DNA of 64,000 nt from Pyrocephalus nanus (lineage: Eukaryota > Chordata > Aves > Passeriformes > Tyrannidae), in NCBI GenBank assembly GCA_038380795.1, contig CM076260.1:74065843-74129842 (forward strand), given 5' to 3'. The notes beneath the pieces were generated by a model. That model did no database searches and was not told where the DNA came from. It worked only from the letters and a program-made list of their open reading frames with translations. Each line of letters starts with the position of its first letter. Positions within the stretch are counted from its first letter, which is position 1. Position numbers and translations under genes: made by a program. This document shows positions 36,980 through 48,982 of this stretch, in pieces.

Positions 36980-37290
36980 ATGGCGGAACCTATGACCGGG
37001 ATGGAGGATGGGGATTTCTTGTTGGCGCTCAAGCTCCAGAGGGAGTGGGAAGAGGAGGATAAAGCAGCGGCAGCAGAGGAGGCGGCAGTAGCGGCAGCAG
37101 CAGGAGCAGCAAAGCGCGCCGATGTCCCGCCGTGCCGCGCGTCCTCCCGCCCGCTGTCGGTGGTGGACGAGGCGTGGGAGCTGCTGGACCCCAGCCCCGA
37201 CGTGCACGCCATGTTCGTGCACTTCAACCAGACGCTCTTCTGGAGGAAGCTGGAGGCTGTCACGGTGTCCTGGAGCCCCCGCATGACCAG
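36980..37290 (+). CDS. SPRTN: SPRTN coding exon 1
   Basis: This exon encodes residues 1-103 and two bases of codon 104, ending ...SWSPRMT. The donor is AG before GTGCGG. It holds the N-terminal helix MEDGDFLLALKLQREW, an Ala/Glu-rich insert (29-44) and the start of the SprT domain. An alternative initiator is Met8 at 37001. Confidence 0.92.
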
Positions 37291-40200
37291 GTGCGGCGCC
37301 GGGGGCGGGTGGCGGTGCGGTGACGCCGCTGCGTGTCGGGAGCTGCCCGCCCTACCTCTGATGGGCCCCGGCGGCTCTCGCTGCGGGGTCAGAGCGGTGG
37401 GAAGAGGCCGTCACCTATCGAGCAGCCGTGGGTCTCGCCGCATGCCTGGGAGTCTCGGGGAAGGGAGGAAGAGCTGTCATTTGGCACTGCGTGCTGCTCC
37501 TGCTTGTGCCGCCCTAGGCGCGGGGTGCTTCTTCTCGCAGATACTTGGATGTCCCGCATCCCTGGCATAGCTGGCACAGCAGAGCATGGGTGGGTCGCTG
37601 TCACTGTGTGGTTTGCCTTTCATCTGTCGTCCCTGGCAGCCATCAGTGGCTTTTCCCGCGGTGAAGGCAAGCCCAGAGAGACGGTGAAGTGGAAGAAATC
37701 ACTGTGTATGTGGAAACCTTGCTCATGTTGCGGCCCTGGTTCTCAATGTTTGCGATAGTTTTACAGCACAGCAGAAAGGCAAATATGAATGAATAATGGT
37801 ATATCAGTAAAACTTAGAACAGACTACGAAGGGGAACAAAAAAAGAATCTGAGACTAAACACAGAAAGCTTTGAGGTGCGCGGTGCAGTTCTGCAGAAGG
37901 TGCACTTGCTGGTGGCTGGAGTTCTGCCCTGTCTTATCCACTGCTGGTTGCAGTATCCTTTAGACACTTGAAAATCGTTGGATATTGAACTGGCAGAGGA
38001 CTAACACAGTAACAACAACAACAACAACAAACCAAAAAAAAAAAAGTGTTTTCTGCTGGATTAGCACACAGAAGTAATGGTTTAGTATGAGTCCAAAATT
38101 TAGGGAGGGTGAAGAGTGAAATTGAAGCAACCAGCAGTTAAGTCAGTGTTTGCTGCTGTGAATCTCCAGCCTCCATTTAGTGCATTTCACTCCATCACGA
38201 GTTCCAAAGGAAACAGTCCTCTGCCTCCTAAACAGGTTTTTCTACTGTGAGATACTTGTCAGGTTTTTTTCTTTGTGTAATGATGCTGAATTTTTCAAGT
38301 AACTACTAGAAGCTGTTTTTTCTTCATAATCTGAGTGACCTAGCATGTGTTGGAAGGGGATGAGACTTTAACTTAAATTCTCCATTTTCTTCATGTACTA
38401 CAGAAACAAGTAGATTTTCATATTTTCTTCCGGTGTCTCTTTTCAGCTCTGCTGGCATCTGTAGTTATCATGAAAAAAGTGGATTGTGTTCCATTCGTCT
38501 GAGTGAGCCACTACTAAAGTTAAGACCAAGGAAGGATCTCGTTGAGGTATTTGAAAATTGGTCATGAATCTGCACATAAAATTTATTGTGTCTCCCCCTG
38601 CCTCGCTCCATATGAATATTTTACATTTCTTAGTGAGATTCTTACAGACAGTAACTTATAGGTCATAAAATAGTGGTGGCTTTACTGTTATATTTGTGTG
38701 GCTTGTGTTGCAATGTCATAGTAGTATTTAGTTTTATGTTGCTAAATGGATGACTCCAAGTAGGAGTCTAAAATCACTTGTTTATTTCACTGACTTTATA
38801 AAGAGAAAGACCCCAGGTTTTTAACTTCTATATTTTCCTTTAGTATTCACAACAAACACGTACTGTAGTTTTGAAAGGCTCAACAGCAGAAAATATGGGT
38901 ATAAAATGTGACAGTTAACATGACTTTGTGTTGCTTGTTCTGCCTCTGTCAGAACTGCTTCTTTGACCTGGCTGAACATTCAGATTTGCCTAATGAACAG
39001 AAATGCTGTAGAGTTTCAGCTTTCTCACAAGTGGCTCTTTTTTTGGATTGTAGAGGGAATAATCTGTGACTTAAATTTGAGGATTATTTCTTCTTTTTTT
39101 AATGTCACTTATTGTAGAAATATTCTCCAGTGTGTCTTGGTAGTATGGGAATTTGGTTTGATAGGTCGAAGTACTATGTTTTTGTGACCCAGACTGAACA
39201 TGTGAATGCTCAAAGATAAGATCAGTACCACAATTAATGTAGAGGGCTAAAATACTTGCAACCTAATTTTGAAACTATATGTAATGCTTTGCAGTAAATA
39301 TCTAATGATATGCATCATTTCAGACGCTGTTACATGAAATGATCCATGCCCTGCTCTTTGTTACTCATAACTACAAAGATCGTGAATCTCATGGGCCAGA
39401 GTTCTGCAAACACATGCGTCGCATTAATCAGTTGACTGGAGCCCATGTCACAGTAAGCATAATCCTCTTAACCTGATTTAATAGAGCCTTCTTCCTGATT
39501 TGGTGTTTCAATTGCCCAGTGTTGTATGAGTAATATGCTTGTTCTTGTCAGACACTCCACAGTGGGTACCAGTACAAATTTGCTTCCAAGTGTGTACCAG
39601 TTCTATAGTTATTTTGCTGGGGACACTGGTGGGAGCAGGTTGAGGAAGATGTGGTGAGTTGTTAGTTGTATAATTTTCAAGTATATTCTCTTTAAGTATT
39701 TTTCTTTAAGCTTTTATGGTAAACTTGAAACAGCTAAAGATAGCAAGGATAGAATAGCTCCGTGTTCAGAGTAGTATTTGTGGAAGAGTAGTTTATTTTA
39801 TTTCAGACTTATATCAGTAGAGGCTAATGATATTTATCTTGGTGATACTTTAAAATAATGTGTCTGATAAGATCAATTAAAGTAGTAACTGAAGGGAGAA
39901 TATTGGTATCGTTTGCAATGCATTCTAAACAGTTGGTCACTCAGGGTGAAATTGTAGATAGATTTCCAAAGTGATTTTGTTGCTGTTCAAACAAGATAGT
40001 CAGGACATATTCCTACACATCTTGCTCTTTTAACTGGTAATGTAAAAACCACAGCAGAAGTGGAAAAAATGGAATGGTAATGGATTTAAAAAAAAATATT
40101 ATACGCTACTGATACAAAAATAAAAACTTTCTGCACGACCATTTTATTTTTCTGTTTTGTTTTTTTTTTTTTTTTTTAAACTTAGGTTTATCATAACTTT

Positions 40201-41491
40201 CATGATGAGGTCAATGTGTACCGGCAGCACTGGTGGCGATGCAACGGCCCCTGTCAAAACAGAGGACCTTACTTTGGGTATGTGAAGCGCTCTATGAACA
40301 GAGCACCCTCTGCACACGACTTCTGGTGGGATGACCATCAGAAGACGTGTGGGGGCACGTTCACAAAAGTGAAAGAGCCAGAGAACTTCTCGAAGAAATC
40401 AAAGCATAAAACTGAGACAGCAAAACTTCCACATTTCATGTCGAAGAACAAAGGTATTTTATTATTTCTTTTCCTTTTCCAAACTGATTTTTTTCCAAAT
40501 GTTTTCTTGGAACATTTATGGACCAACCACTACATAAGCTTTGTTTAGATGTTACTGTTATGTAGCAAAGAACAGGACCTGGGTTTTTTGTGCGTTTCTA
40601 GGCTCCTTCTCAACTGAATTGTCTGCAAAAAGTTTAGTTTGATACACTGTTTTCGAGTAGCAGATCGACGTTATGAAGCATGTCAAATATTAAGCCCATG
40701 ATTTGTAAATGGAAAAGCTAGTAATTTTTTTATCTTATTTTGCAGGCAAGACACAAATGCATGGTACTCAAACTCTGATGCCTTTTAGTGGAACGGGTTA
40801 CCGGCTTGGAGGAGGAGACAGCGTACTTTCAGAAAAAGACACAAATGCCAGTAGCAGCATTGGAAACAGTGAAGCACATGGTTCACAGCATCATTCACCA
40901 GTAAGGACAAGACTAATCCCTAAAAATGAGATAAAATTTGAAAATTTACCCCGTAGTGGCATCTTTCCACTTCATACTGGTGATGAAAGTGAGAAGATCA
41001 ACTTGGCTTTAAAGCACGAGTTTCCTAAACTCCCTGTTGCTAACACAGAAGATTACGAGAACTACAGTGGATTGCCTGCTAGAATGGCTCGTGTGAGGGA
41101 ATTCAAGTCAAACCAAGGCTCTGCAAATAACAAGAGGGCTCTGCCGTCTCCCGACCGGCCACCCAAACAAATTTGTCTGGAGCAGACAACAACAGCTCAG
41201 GTTGCATCTGAGAAAAAAGGCTTAGAATGCATTAATACACCACAGCGATGGCCAAAAATGGAAGACAAAACTGCCTTTGAAAAGTACTTCATTAAAAAAG
41301 GAGGTAGTCATGTCACTTCAAGTGTAAATACACCTATGAAAACCAGAGCTGAATTTACACAGTCCTCTGCAAGTTCTAGCAATCCTGTGAGGCAGGATAG
41401 AAATGTCAGTTTTTATGTCAGTTGTCCTGTCTGCGAAACTGAAGTTTTGGAATCTAAAATAAATGAACACCTTGATTCTTGTCTTGCGTGA
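36980..41491 (+). CDS. SPRTN: SPRTN (Spartan), DNA-protein crosslink protease; whole coding span
   Basis: The spliced coding sequence joins 36980-37290, 38447-38546, 39324-39452, 40186-40453 and 40746-41491 and gives 517 residues; human has 489. SPRTN is a replication-coupled, DNA-activated metalloprotease that cleaves DNA-protein crosslinks. Visible parts are the zinc site HEMIH (141-145, catalytic E142) with the third ligand H160, the zinc-binding domain around C199-C203, H224 and C235, the VCP/p97-binding SHP box FSGTGYRLG (283-291), and a C-terminal UBZ4 ubiquitin-binding zinc finger with C496, C499, H511 and C515. The protein stops two residues after the last zinc ligand, whereas the human one continues for over ten residues. 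The PIP box region is degenerate and exon 1 has an alanine-rich insert (see findings). The start at 36980 has a good Kozak context (A at -3, G at +4); the Met aligned with the human start is at 37001. Confidence 0.95.
37291..38446 (+). other. SPRTN: SPRTN intron 1
   Basis: A GT/AG intron of 1,156 bp. The first part is still CpG-rich. An (AAC)n plus poly-A simple repeat lies at about 38010-38045. Confidence 0.85.
38010..38045. repeat. (AAC)n microsatellite with poly-A
   Basis: Seven AAC units run into an A-rich stretch, inside SPRTN intron 1. Confidence 0.85.
38447..38546 (+). CDS. SPRTN: SPRTN coding exon 2
   Basis: This 100-nt exon encodes the rest of codon 104 through E137 (SAGICSYHEKSGLCSIRLSEPLLKLRPRKDLVE). 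The acceptor is CTTTTCAG and the donor is GAG before GTATTT. Conservation with the human SprT domain is clear. Confidence 0.94.
38547..39323 (+). other. SPRTN: SPRTN intron 2
   Basis: A GT/AG intron of 777 bp, AT-rich and without a recognised feature. Confidence 0.85.
39324..39452 (+). CDS. SPRTN: SPRTN coding exon 3 (protease active site)
   Basis: This exon of 43 codons (138-180) encodes the gluzincin-like HEMIH motif and the third zinc ligand in ESHGPEF. The 19-residue spacing from the first His to the third matches human SPRTN. The acceptor is CATTTCAG and the donor is ACA before GTAAGC. Confidence 0.95.
39453..40185 (+). other. SPRTN: SPRTN intron 3, with long T tract at its acceptor
   Basis: A 733 bp intron. 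Its last 45 bases include an uninterrupted run of about 17 T (40161-40177) inside a longer T-rich stretch, just before AAACTTAG. This is an unusually homopolymeric polypyrimidine tract. Confidence 0.85.
40186..40453 (+). CDS. SPRTN: SPRTN coding exon 4
   Basis: This exon encodes residues 181-269 plus one base of codon 270. It carries the zinc-binding domain core, including HWWRCNGPCQ, the conserved PSAHDFWWDDHQKTCGGT stretch and the KEPENFSKK segment. The donor reads AAAG before GTATTT. The frame continues past it as an open read-through, which is not conserved sequence. Confidence 0.94.
40746..41491 (+). CDS. SPRTN: SPRTN coding exon 5 (last)
   Basis: This exon encodes residues 270-517. It has the SHP box, a long low-conservation disordered region, a Lys/Arg-containing stretch (about 396-411), the conserved DKTAFEKYFIKK segment (443-454) and the UBZ4 finger at the very end, then TGA at 41489-41491. 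The acceptor is TATTTTGCAG. Confidence 0.95.
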
Positions 41492-42235
41492 AACAGCAGA
41501 AAGCTGTCTCAGAAAGATAAATCAGGGCTGAAAACATTGCTTGAAAGTTACTGTGCTCAGAGTTTGCTTAGCTGTGGTTACATTCCTGTGTTCCTGTTCT
41601 GAAATGGAATTTAAACTGTTACTGACCCCCATATCCTGACTCTAGTAAGTAAAATCTATGAGGAATACTGCTAGCAATACTGGTAAAGACTGTTCCTGGA
41701 CATACCATAAAACCCTTCATGACTTTTTCAGTTGAATTTCCAGTCCTCTACTGGTCAAATTAGGATTAAAACATTACATTACGTGACAGTCTTTATTTTG
41801 CTCCTTTTGGAAGCCAGCCAGTTTAGTTTGGTGGTTAGTACCTAAGAGGCCAGTCAGTTGAGTACTAAAGCCATTATGCAAGTTAGGAATGCCTGACACA
41901 TGTTTTCTGTGTAAGCTTCCTGAAACATTAAGAGTTCTCTTGTTGCACTAAAGTATTTAACGGGTTAAACATTAAAGAGCTTGATACCTTACCTGTAAAA
42001 CTGTAAATATGTTTGCCTAAACGTAAAATTGTTTTAGAATGGTTTTTAAGCAAAATCATTTTATGTCTTGCTGCTGTCATTTTAAATGGCTGTATCAGCC
42101 TGGTTTGTGCGTTTACTTGCTGCTTTCTTAACTCTTTTAAAACAATTTATATTTTTAAAAATATTGTCATGACAGAAGTTTAATGTAAATAGTTTTGTTC
42201 TTGCATATTCTAAATAAATTGTTACTAAATTTTAA
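41492..42235 (+). other. SPRTN: SPRTN 3'UTR
   Basis: About 740 bp of AT-rich sequence between the stop codon and a canonical poly(A) signal. It contains several TTTTAAA-type U-rich stretches. No other coding frame is present. Confidence 0.7.
42213..42218 (+). terminator. SPRTN: SPRTN poly(A) signal (AATAAA)
   Basis: A canonical AATAAA in TTCTAAATAAATTG, with U-rich sequence on both sides, 722 nt past the stop codon. Cleavage is expected near 42235. Confidence 0.75.
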
Positions 42236-42239
42236 ATTT

Positions 42240-45200
42240 CCATTAAGTCTGGCCATTTTGTGCTACTTACCAGTGGGATCTTCTGTGTATCTGATAACAG
42301 TCTGGTTTAATAGAGCCCTTCTGAATTAACACTTTTCCTTCTTAAATTTCCCTGTAGAAACAGGTGCTGGTGAATACAGATTGTATCAAATTCTGCTTTT
42401 CCAACCTATTTTTAAAACAGTTTCACTTCAGTTGCACTTCTGTGAAAACTTTTACAAATACTGGTTCTAAAGCTTGATTTGCCATGTTAATTTTCCATAC
42501 TTCTGTCTTAAAACTGCAGCATCTATCAGTGTTTCCAGTGAGACTTGACATTTACAAGGACAGGACTACTCAGAAGGGTTTCTACTGTCATATGTTTTTA
42601 AGATGAGGATGAGATTTACACCACAAAGGGTCTCTCACATCATGAAGCATTTTTGAGAGATATTTCTATTATGATTGTTCTCATCAGTTTCCTCATTTGT
42701 CTTTCCTCCTGTGACTGATAAGAGTAAAGGAGAAGGAAGGATTGTAGGTATTGTTAAATGTAGTTTGGTTTTTTTTCCCTGGTGTCTTCTTTTACTTCTA
42801 AATTGTTCATTTGAACAACAAATAGAAAACAAATGTGGGATTTGACCTGGGGAATTTAGTGAATAGTATAGCTTGTTGAGGTAGGGAGAGGGGAACTCAA
42901 GCTATAGGCAAGTTCTGTCTCTAGTATACAAATGTCCTAAAATAGATCTGTTGTCCAAACAATTGAGCAGTTCTGGACCAGCTATGGAAAAACAGCACCT
43001 CTGCTCACGTGTGTTTTTACAAGGAAGTATTCTAATGCCAAGATCCCTTTTATCCAGAAAGAAAGGCTCTGCAGTTGCCATTGCAGGCTATTAGTAATGT
43101 GTCATGGCTGCCTTCTTTTGGGGTATGTTATTACAAATGCTGTTTCTGGAAAATGTTGTTCTTGAATACAGTATTCTACCCACAATGGTAACAATGACTA
43201 CCAGAATGGTTTCAGAATATGCTGCTCAGTTTGGGTCAAAGGTGAGAAATTTCATCTTCTCTATCAGTTGACTTTGTCCAGAGTGAGTTTGGATACTGCC
43301 TAGAACAACACAAGCTGGTAATGTCTTGGACAAACATGCTTCACCAAAGTGCAGCATCAAGTTGCCTGACTGGAAATTTGAGAAACAAGTTAATAGACTT
43401 GGTTTCTGGGTCAAAGCAGGTTTGAAAGAGGGTCAAGTGGGTGCGTGCTGTTTGTCAACAAATCGTTCTGCAAACTAAAGGCAAAAGCCATCTTATTTTG
43501 TGGTTATCTACTGGAATTGCTCTGAATGATTCAGAGAAGAGTTCTAGAGGTTAAACTACCCAGGGATGGGGGTTACTTAGCTCTTTCAATATTATAAGAG
43601 TCTGCTTTTGAGTTGCCTTGAAACTGGTTATGAGGCAAGAAATATCGAAGGTCAAATATTTTCAAGCATTTTTTACTTTATGGAAATGTTATCTAGGAAT
43701 TTTTCATAAAACTTGGATTCTGATGAAGCATGGGGCAGAGTTTTTCTCTGGACTACTACAACGTCTTAGTATCTTGCAAGAAGATGTGTAATAGAAATAG
43801 TCTGCTTTACAACATGTTTTAAAAGCATTCTTCTCTCCTTCAGCATCTCCAGTAGTTGAGTCACTATGTGTTTTCTCTTAGGATATCTGGGTCACCTAGG
43901 ATGCATATTCTCAGAGCAAATTCAACCCTAATGCCCATACATAAGCTGATGAACAGGCTATTTACATCTAGGTGGAAGCACGCCAGGCGGGGCAGGTGCT
44001 GCTGCCCAGACTCTATAATTAGGAATTAGTTACCTGAGCCCCCCCTTCTAAGAACATTTTCCAAGACAACTACCATAGAAATATGTGCTACCTGCCTGTG
44101 GCCCAGTGTTAGTGATGAGGGACACCAGGTAATAACCTAGTACAAAATCAAAGCCTAGAGAGGGCTTAGTCATAAGTGGACAAGTAGTGAATAATTCCTG
44201 AGGTACAGGCTTCTCTTGCTGCAGCAGGAGGATGTGCCACAGACTAAATGGTTTGGGGGGGTTTTCTTCTTCCTCGTGTGTTTTTCTGGAGCTCTTCAAT
44301 TCTGTTGCATTTTCCATACACGCCGCATCTCTCTACATCCTTCAAGTAAAGCAAGTTGCGCTGTACTGAAGGGTAACAGCAAGAAAGAATAAATGGTGAG
44401 TTTCTGAGGAAAAAGCTAGGTTGGAGCAATTCATGGTGGTGCTGGTGGTACGATGCAGACTACTCTGGCTGAAGAATGTTAAGAAACTGCCACCACAGCA
44501 GTTTGCTTCATCGCTGCTGGACCTGGTCGTCCTAGAACACTATGTCCATGCTGTTGCATTTTGCCACCTTAAACTGAAAGGCCACTAAAAGGTTGGATGG
44601 TTGACTTCCTGAGGTTACACCTGACCTATATCCCCCCTGTGAGCATGATTGTTGCTGCTGGACGTGGTGAAGGCAACAGTGAAACAGCTGCTTTCCAGCA
44701 GCTACTTCTTACAAGTTAGCTGGCATTCATCACTTTTACCCTCCAGATTGAAATGCCCAAGTTCCTACTTGCATCTAGATTATTGCAGCTGTCTTAAAGT
44801 CTTGCACTTAAAGAAACTATCTTTTTTCCATGTGAATGCAAAGACTCTACCCTTGAATTGTATTATATACAATTATATACAATTATATACAATTATATTA
44901 CCCTTGAAGTGTATTATATTACCTTGAAGTGTATTATATAGGTGGACAAGCCATGAAAGACACTTGCATTTCACTACATGTGCGTGTTTTCATATACTCA
45001 CTCGTATCTGGAAAAAAGTGCCAAGACCCCGGGCTGTGTGGAGCTTTGGGATTCTTCCACAGGCCGTTAGGTGGCACTCCTTGCATGTAAGGAATAGTTA
45101 CTTCTTCCTCTCCGATCTACGCGGGGAGAGAGCTCCGAGTGCGGGATTAGCAGGCTCGTATTTCACCTACACCTGCACTCCAGGCTGACCACGGATCAGC

Positions 45201-48200
45201 AGGAACTCCGTCTGAACCACGAACAAGTTAAAGGAGGAGGAAAGAGGGGGAGGGAGGGAATGTCTGCAACTAGCTGGAAGATGAGAAGTAAATTTACAAC
45301 TAACTAGGTGTTCTGTGAGTGATGCTTCTAGCTTTGCTGCAAGAGGGACTTGGAAGATGCGAGAGTAGCTTCTTTCTCTAATTAAGGGCTCATGAGAAAC
45401 CCCAAAGGCATCCTTTTGTGGGCTACAGTTACTGCACCGCTTCGATCCATTGCAGTGACAAAACTAATTTTCTGTCACCATTTGGCATCAACCCAGCTCT
45501 GCAAGAGAGGCAGGACAGAGTTTTAGGAAGTCAGAGAGGCTGATAAAACCCAAAACTTAACTCTTGTGCCTCGGCTAAGCCAGGGAGCCGGAGAGATGTG
45601 ACAGGCTCAGGGAAGGGTAGTCTACCAAAGGTGTGAAAGCTTAAAATGGGACTCAGCCATGGCCTTAATTCCTGTGTTTCCTTTTAGCTTCTGCCAGGCC
45701 AGGCTGCTTTAAGACTAGATTAAATTTCTAAGCAGGTGTAGCAACTTGGCCTGAATAGCTCACACTATTTCTGTTCCATCTATCCTATATCTTTCACATC
45801 ATTTCACCTGCTTTTATTCCATAGTAAGTCTTAGACATGACATTTCCTAAGCTGCATAACAAAGAATGTTTGAAGGGGCAAACCCCAACAGGCCAAGTAT
45901 CTGGCTCCACCACTGCTTAATTTAGAAGCAGTGATTATTTTTCTTTAACTGATGTCAACCTCTGGATCATAATTTTTGTTTTCATTGCAAGTACCTTCTC
46001 TTCAGAGATCTGTCACTAGTGGCATAGAAAGTCTGGGGTAAGATCTGGGCTAGAGCTCAGTAAGCCCTGGTACTGAGTTATGGAAACATGGTTTAGCTGA
46101 GGATTTTAATGTTTCTCGTGGCTTCATTAAGCAACTTACCAGTGGCAGGAACAGCCATAGAGCCTCTCTGCTTTTACTCCACTTCCTCCCTAGTGCTTCA
46201 CTCCCCTGCCTCTGCCTTCCCACCTGGCACTGATCTCTTCCCAGAAGCATCCCAGTAATGACCCACTTTCTTCCCCAGATCTGCTTGGTAGGTGTGCTGC
46301 CACTGGTTTGTGAGCAGTTTTGATTCACCAGGAGGGTGTGGGTTGTGTTTGGAGGGAGGCACAAAGCTAAAAAGCTGTGCCAACGACTTGCTCAGAGGGT
46401 GCCCACCTGCAGATGTCAGGGCAGCCTCTGCAGTGCTTGCCTGCAGCCAGTGCAGGGCAGGACACAGCCAGCCCACTGCACCAACAGCAAGACAAACTCC
46501 CTGCTGTGTGACAGGAGCACACGGCTTGGCACAGGCTGCTCCAGGTAACGTGTCTGTGGAAGGACACGGCACAAATCCTGGGCTGTTCTGGTAGATGGCA
46601 AACAGAAACACACCCAAAGGGAGGAATCATCCCGAGGATAAATTAAGATCTTTAATTTAAACTGCCCTTGTCCTAGCACAGCTCAGGAGTGCTCACACCA
46701 CCTCTAACCCTCTGTTGACTTCCAGCCACGCATTTCTTCCTCTCCCTATAAAGTTTGGCGTGGGCAGCTCTCATCACTGCCATCACCCAGACCATGGGAA
46801 TGAGGGATAAATTCCCCAGCCCACGCACCAGAGACTGGGGGATTTCAGGCAGGAGCCAAGCACATGCCCCAACACAAGGACAGGTACAAGGAAGCTCTGC
46901 CCTGCCAAGACTAATTGCTGAATCCTTGCCAAGTCACACAAGGAAGGGAGTATTATCAGCCCTGCAGACAGCATGAATTAAAACTCAGACTTAATTAACT
47001 TTAAATGTACCTAGAAGAGACTTAGAATGCAGGAAAAGCATCCTATGAGAGGAAATAGGAGGTATTTCAGGCACTGCAACCCCCTAAAAGACTATTCAAG
47101 CTACCAGACAACATCTCCTACACAGTTTGGCAATTAAGACAACACCCAACTGCTAACATCTGGGCTAACACTTGGGTCATGAAATGCAGTTATGCTGAAG
47201 CAGACACATGTCCCAAGTGGTATGCAATGCTGTGACCCTAGAGCTGTTTGCGAGGCATCATGGACATAAGCACTGGACACAAGCTTGTCTAATTCCACAA
47301 AGAACGAGGAGACCTCAGTTTGGAGGAAAACACCGAGAATTTTTTGCCTTAATGCTGCCTTCCTCTTAATCCCTGTACAGGATGCAGAAATGTTATCTTC
47401 ACTGAGACTTCTGCAGTGGCACGCTCCCACCCTGAACCAATGCTTTGCATCCTCAGCTGTGCAGGCACTGAACCATGCAGAGGGTCACAGTCAGTCCATG
47501 CATGCCTTGCAGCAGGTAATGAGGGAAACACTGCCTTAACTTCTTCAGGAACAGGAGAGGGATTGGAGGTCTCTGTTGTTGGGCAGGCATTCTCACTCGG
47601 CTCTGAGTTGTTACGGGATGGTTTGATCCCAGTCCCGAGTGTATTTTTACATGTGGCTGTGGATTTGTGTTAAAGTGACGCCATTTTCTGGAGATTGGCA
47701 AGTAGATGTCCTGTCTGTGAATCTTGCACCAGTTTTCAGTCTCCTTCTCTCTACCTTTTTCCAACAGAAGGACTATCCGAGCCTGATGTGAAGCTGCTCT
47801 TGGGTGGTTGTTGCATGGTTAAGATATGCTGAACTGAGTGCCAAGGTGAAGGGTATGTCCCATGAACTGCTACAGTTCAGCTGTGTCCTGTATAACCCTG
47901 CTACCTCTGCCAAAAGAGGAGGAGCACCCTCAGCAATTCAAGGTTAGTTGGCCTCCCTGGGATGGTCAGCAGCTTGGCACACTGAGCTTTTGTCAGGCAG
48001 CACCAATTGAGGGCAAGTAGCAGCAGCAGCAGCCCAAGGCTATGCTGCTGGGTATGACTTGGTAATCACTTCTCTTGAGGCATATTGTGCAAATCTCAGC
48101 CAAGACCTTGGGTAGCCCCTGACCACCTGGAAAGGCAGCCGCTTCACACATAAAAAAATCCCAAACGTTTTCCTCAGCCAGGTATGTTATAATTTAATCC

Positions 48201-48650
48201 AGCCCACACCTGAGGGGCAGAGCAGAAGAGCCTGCAGCTCGGCTGACAGCAGGTGTGACAATGCTTGGGGAGCCATGGAAGGATGCAAAAGTATGGGGTT
48301 AGCAAGGGGCCAGAGAGGCCCCCGCGTACATGCGGGAACAGAAATGACAAGGGGAGCTCGGAAGCAGAGCGGTTGCTCTCCAGGCACTCTTGCATGAGGA
48401 AACTTGAGCAAATTTTCAAACCTCCTGCGAGCACTGCAGGTGTAACCATCCACCTCCCACTTGCCCTGCTCCTCCAGCCCTTCACCGGTGGCTGTTAAGT
48501 CCTAGATAAAGCTGAGTACCTAAACCGGAGCTTACACCATCCTAAAGAACAGCAACAAAAAGCCTCCCAACCAGAATCCACCACCTTTGATTGCTCCAGG
48601 TTAAAATAACTTCTGTTTGTACTGCACAATGTCCTCCACCTGCAAAGGGC
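42240..48650. other. Non-coding interval between convergent SPRTN and EGLN1
   Basis: About 6.4 kb without a recognisable exon. Short frames in 46-47 kb overlap on both strands and lack family resemblance. A local tandem repeat lies at 44850-44940. A modest CpG cluster is visible at about 45020-45170, with no gene attached. Confidence 0.5.
44850..44942. repeat. Compound AT-rich tandem repeat
   Basis: Two interleaved unit types are visible: CCTTGAA(T/G)TGTATTATA, three copies near 44850, 44901 and 44921, and CAATTATATA, three copies in tandem at about 44869-44899. Confidence 0.75.
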
Positions 48651-48659
48651 CACGTGTCT

Positions 48660-48900
48660 CTCTGTCACTGCTGGGACGTGCAGAACGCGTTTCTCCGCTC
48701 CGAGGCGTGTCCTGGTCCTGGCCAGGACACCGAGGGGCCGCACTCCCTCTCCCTTCCAGCCGGCCCCACAGGCAGGAGCCCGAGGCATTTCTGCATCCCG
48801 CTCCCGGCGCTGGGGTCACAGCCCGGCCGCAGGCGGCCCCCCCTCCTCTCCGGGGTTTGTATAAGCCCCGGGTTTACCGTAAGGTACGTGCCCTGCCCGC
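48660..48900. promoter_or_regulatory. Orphan CpG island with TATA-like motif
   Basis: I count 21 CpG dinucleotides in about 240 bp, at clearly raised GC content, in an otherwise AT-rich interval. TATAAG lies at 48860-48865 on the plus strand. An AATAAA (48983-48988) followed by a 16-nt A run (48997-49012) lies about 120 bp further on. No protein was recognised in any frame. It could be a promoter of an unannotated transcript, or part of an LTR or retrocopy. Confidence 0.45.
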
Positions 48901-48982
48901 TCATGTCATTGCATAACCTTGCACGGTTGTGAAGTCGCAGAACTCTCAGCTACACACACTCGTTTCCTACTGTGCTATTTTA

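Noticed and set aside
35809..37284. A 491-codon minus-strand frame and several plus-strand frames over EXOC8 exon 1
   Set aside because: They are out-of-frame shadows of the GC-rich EXOC8 and SPRTN first exons.
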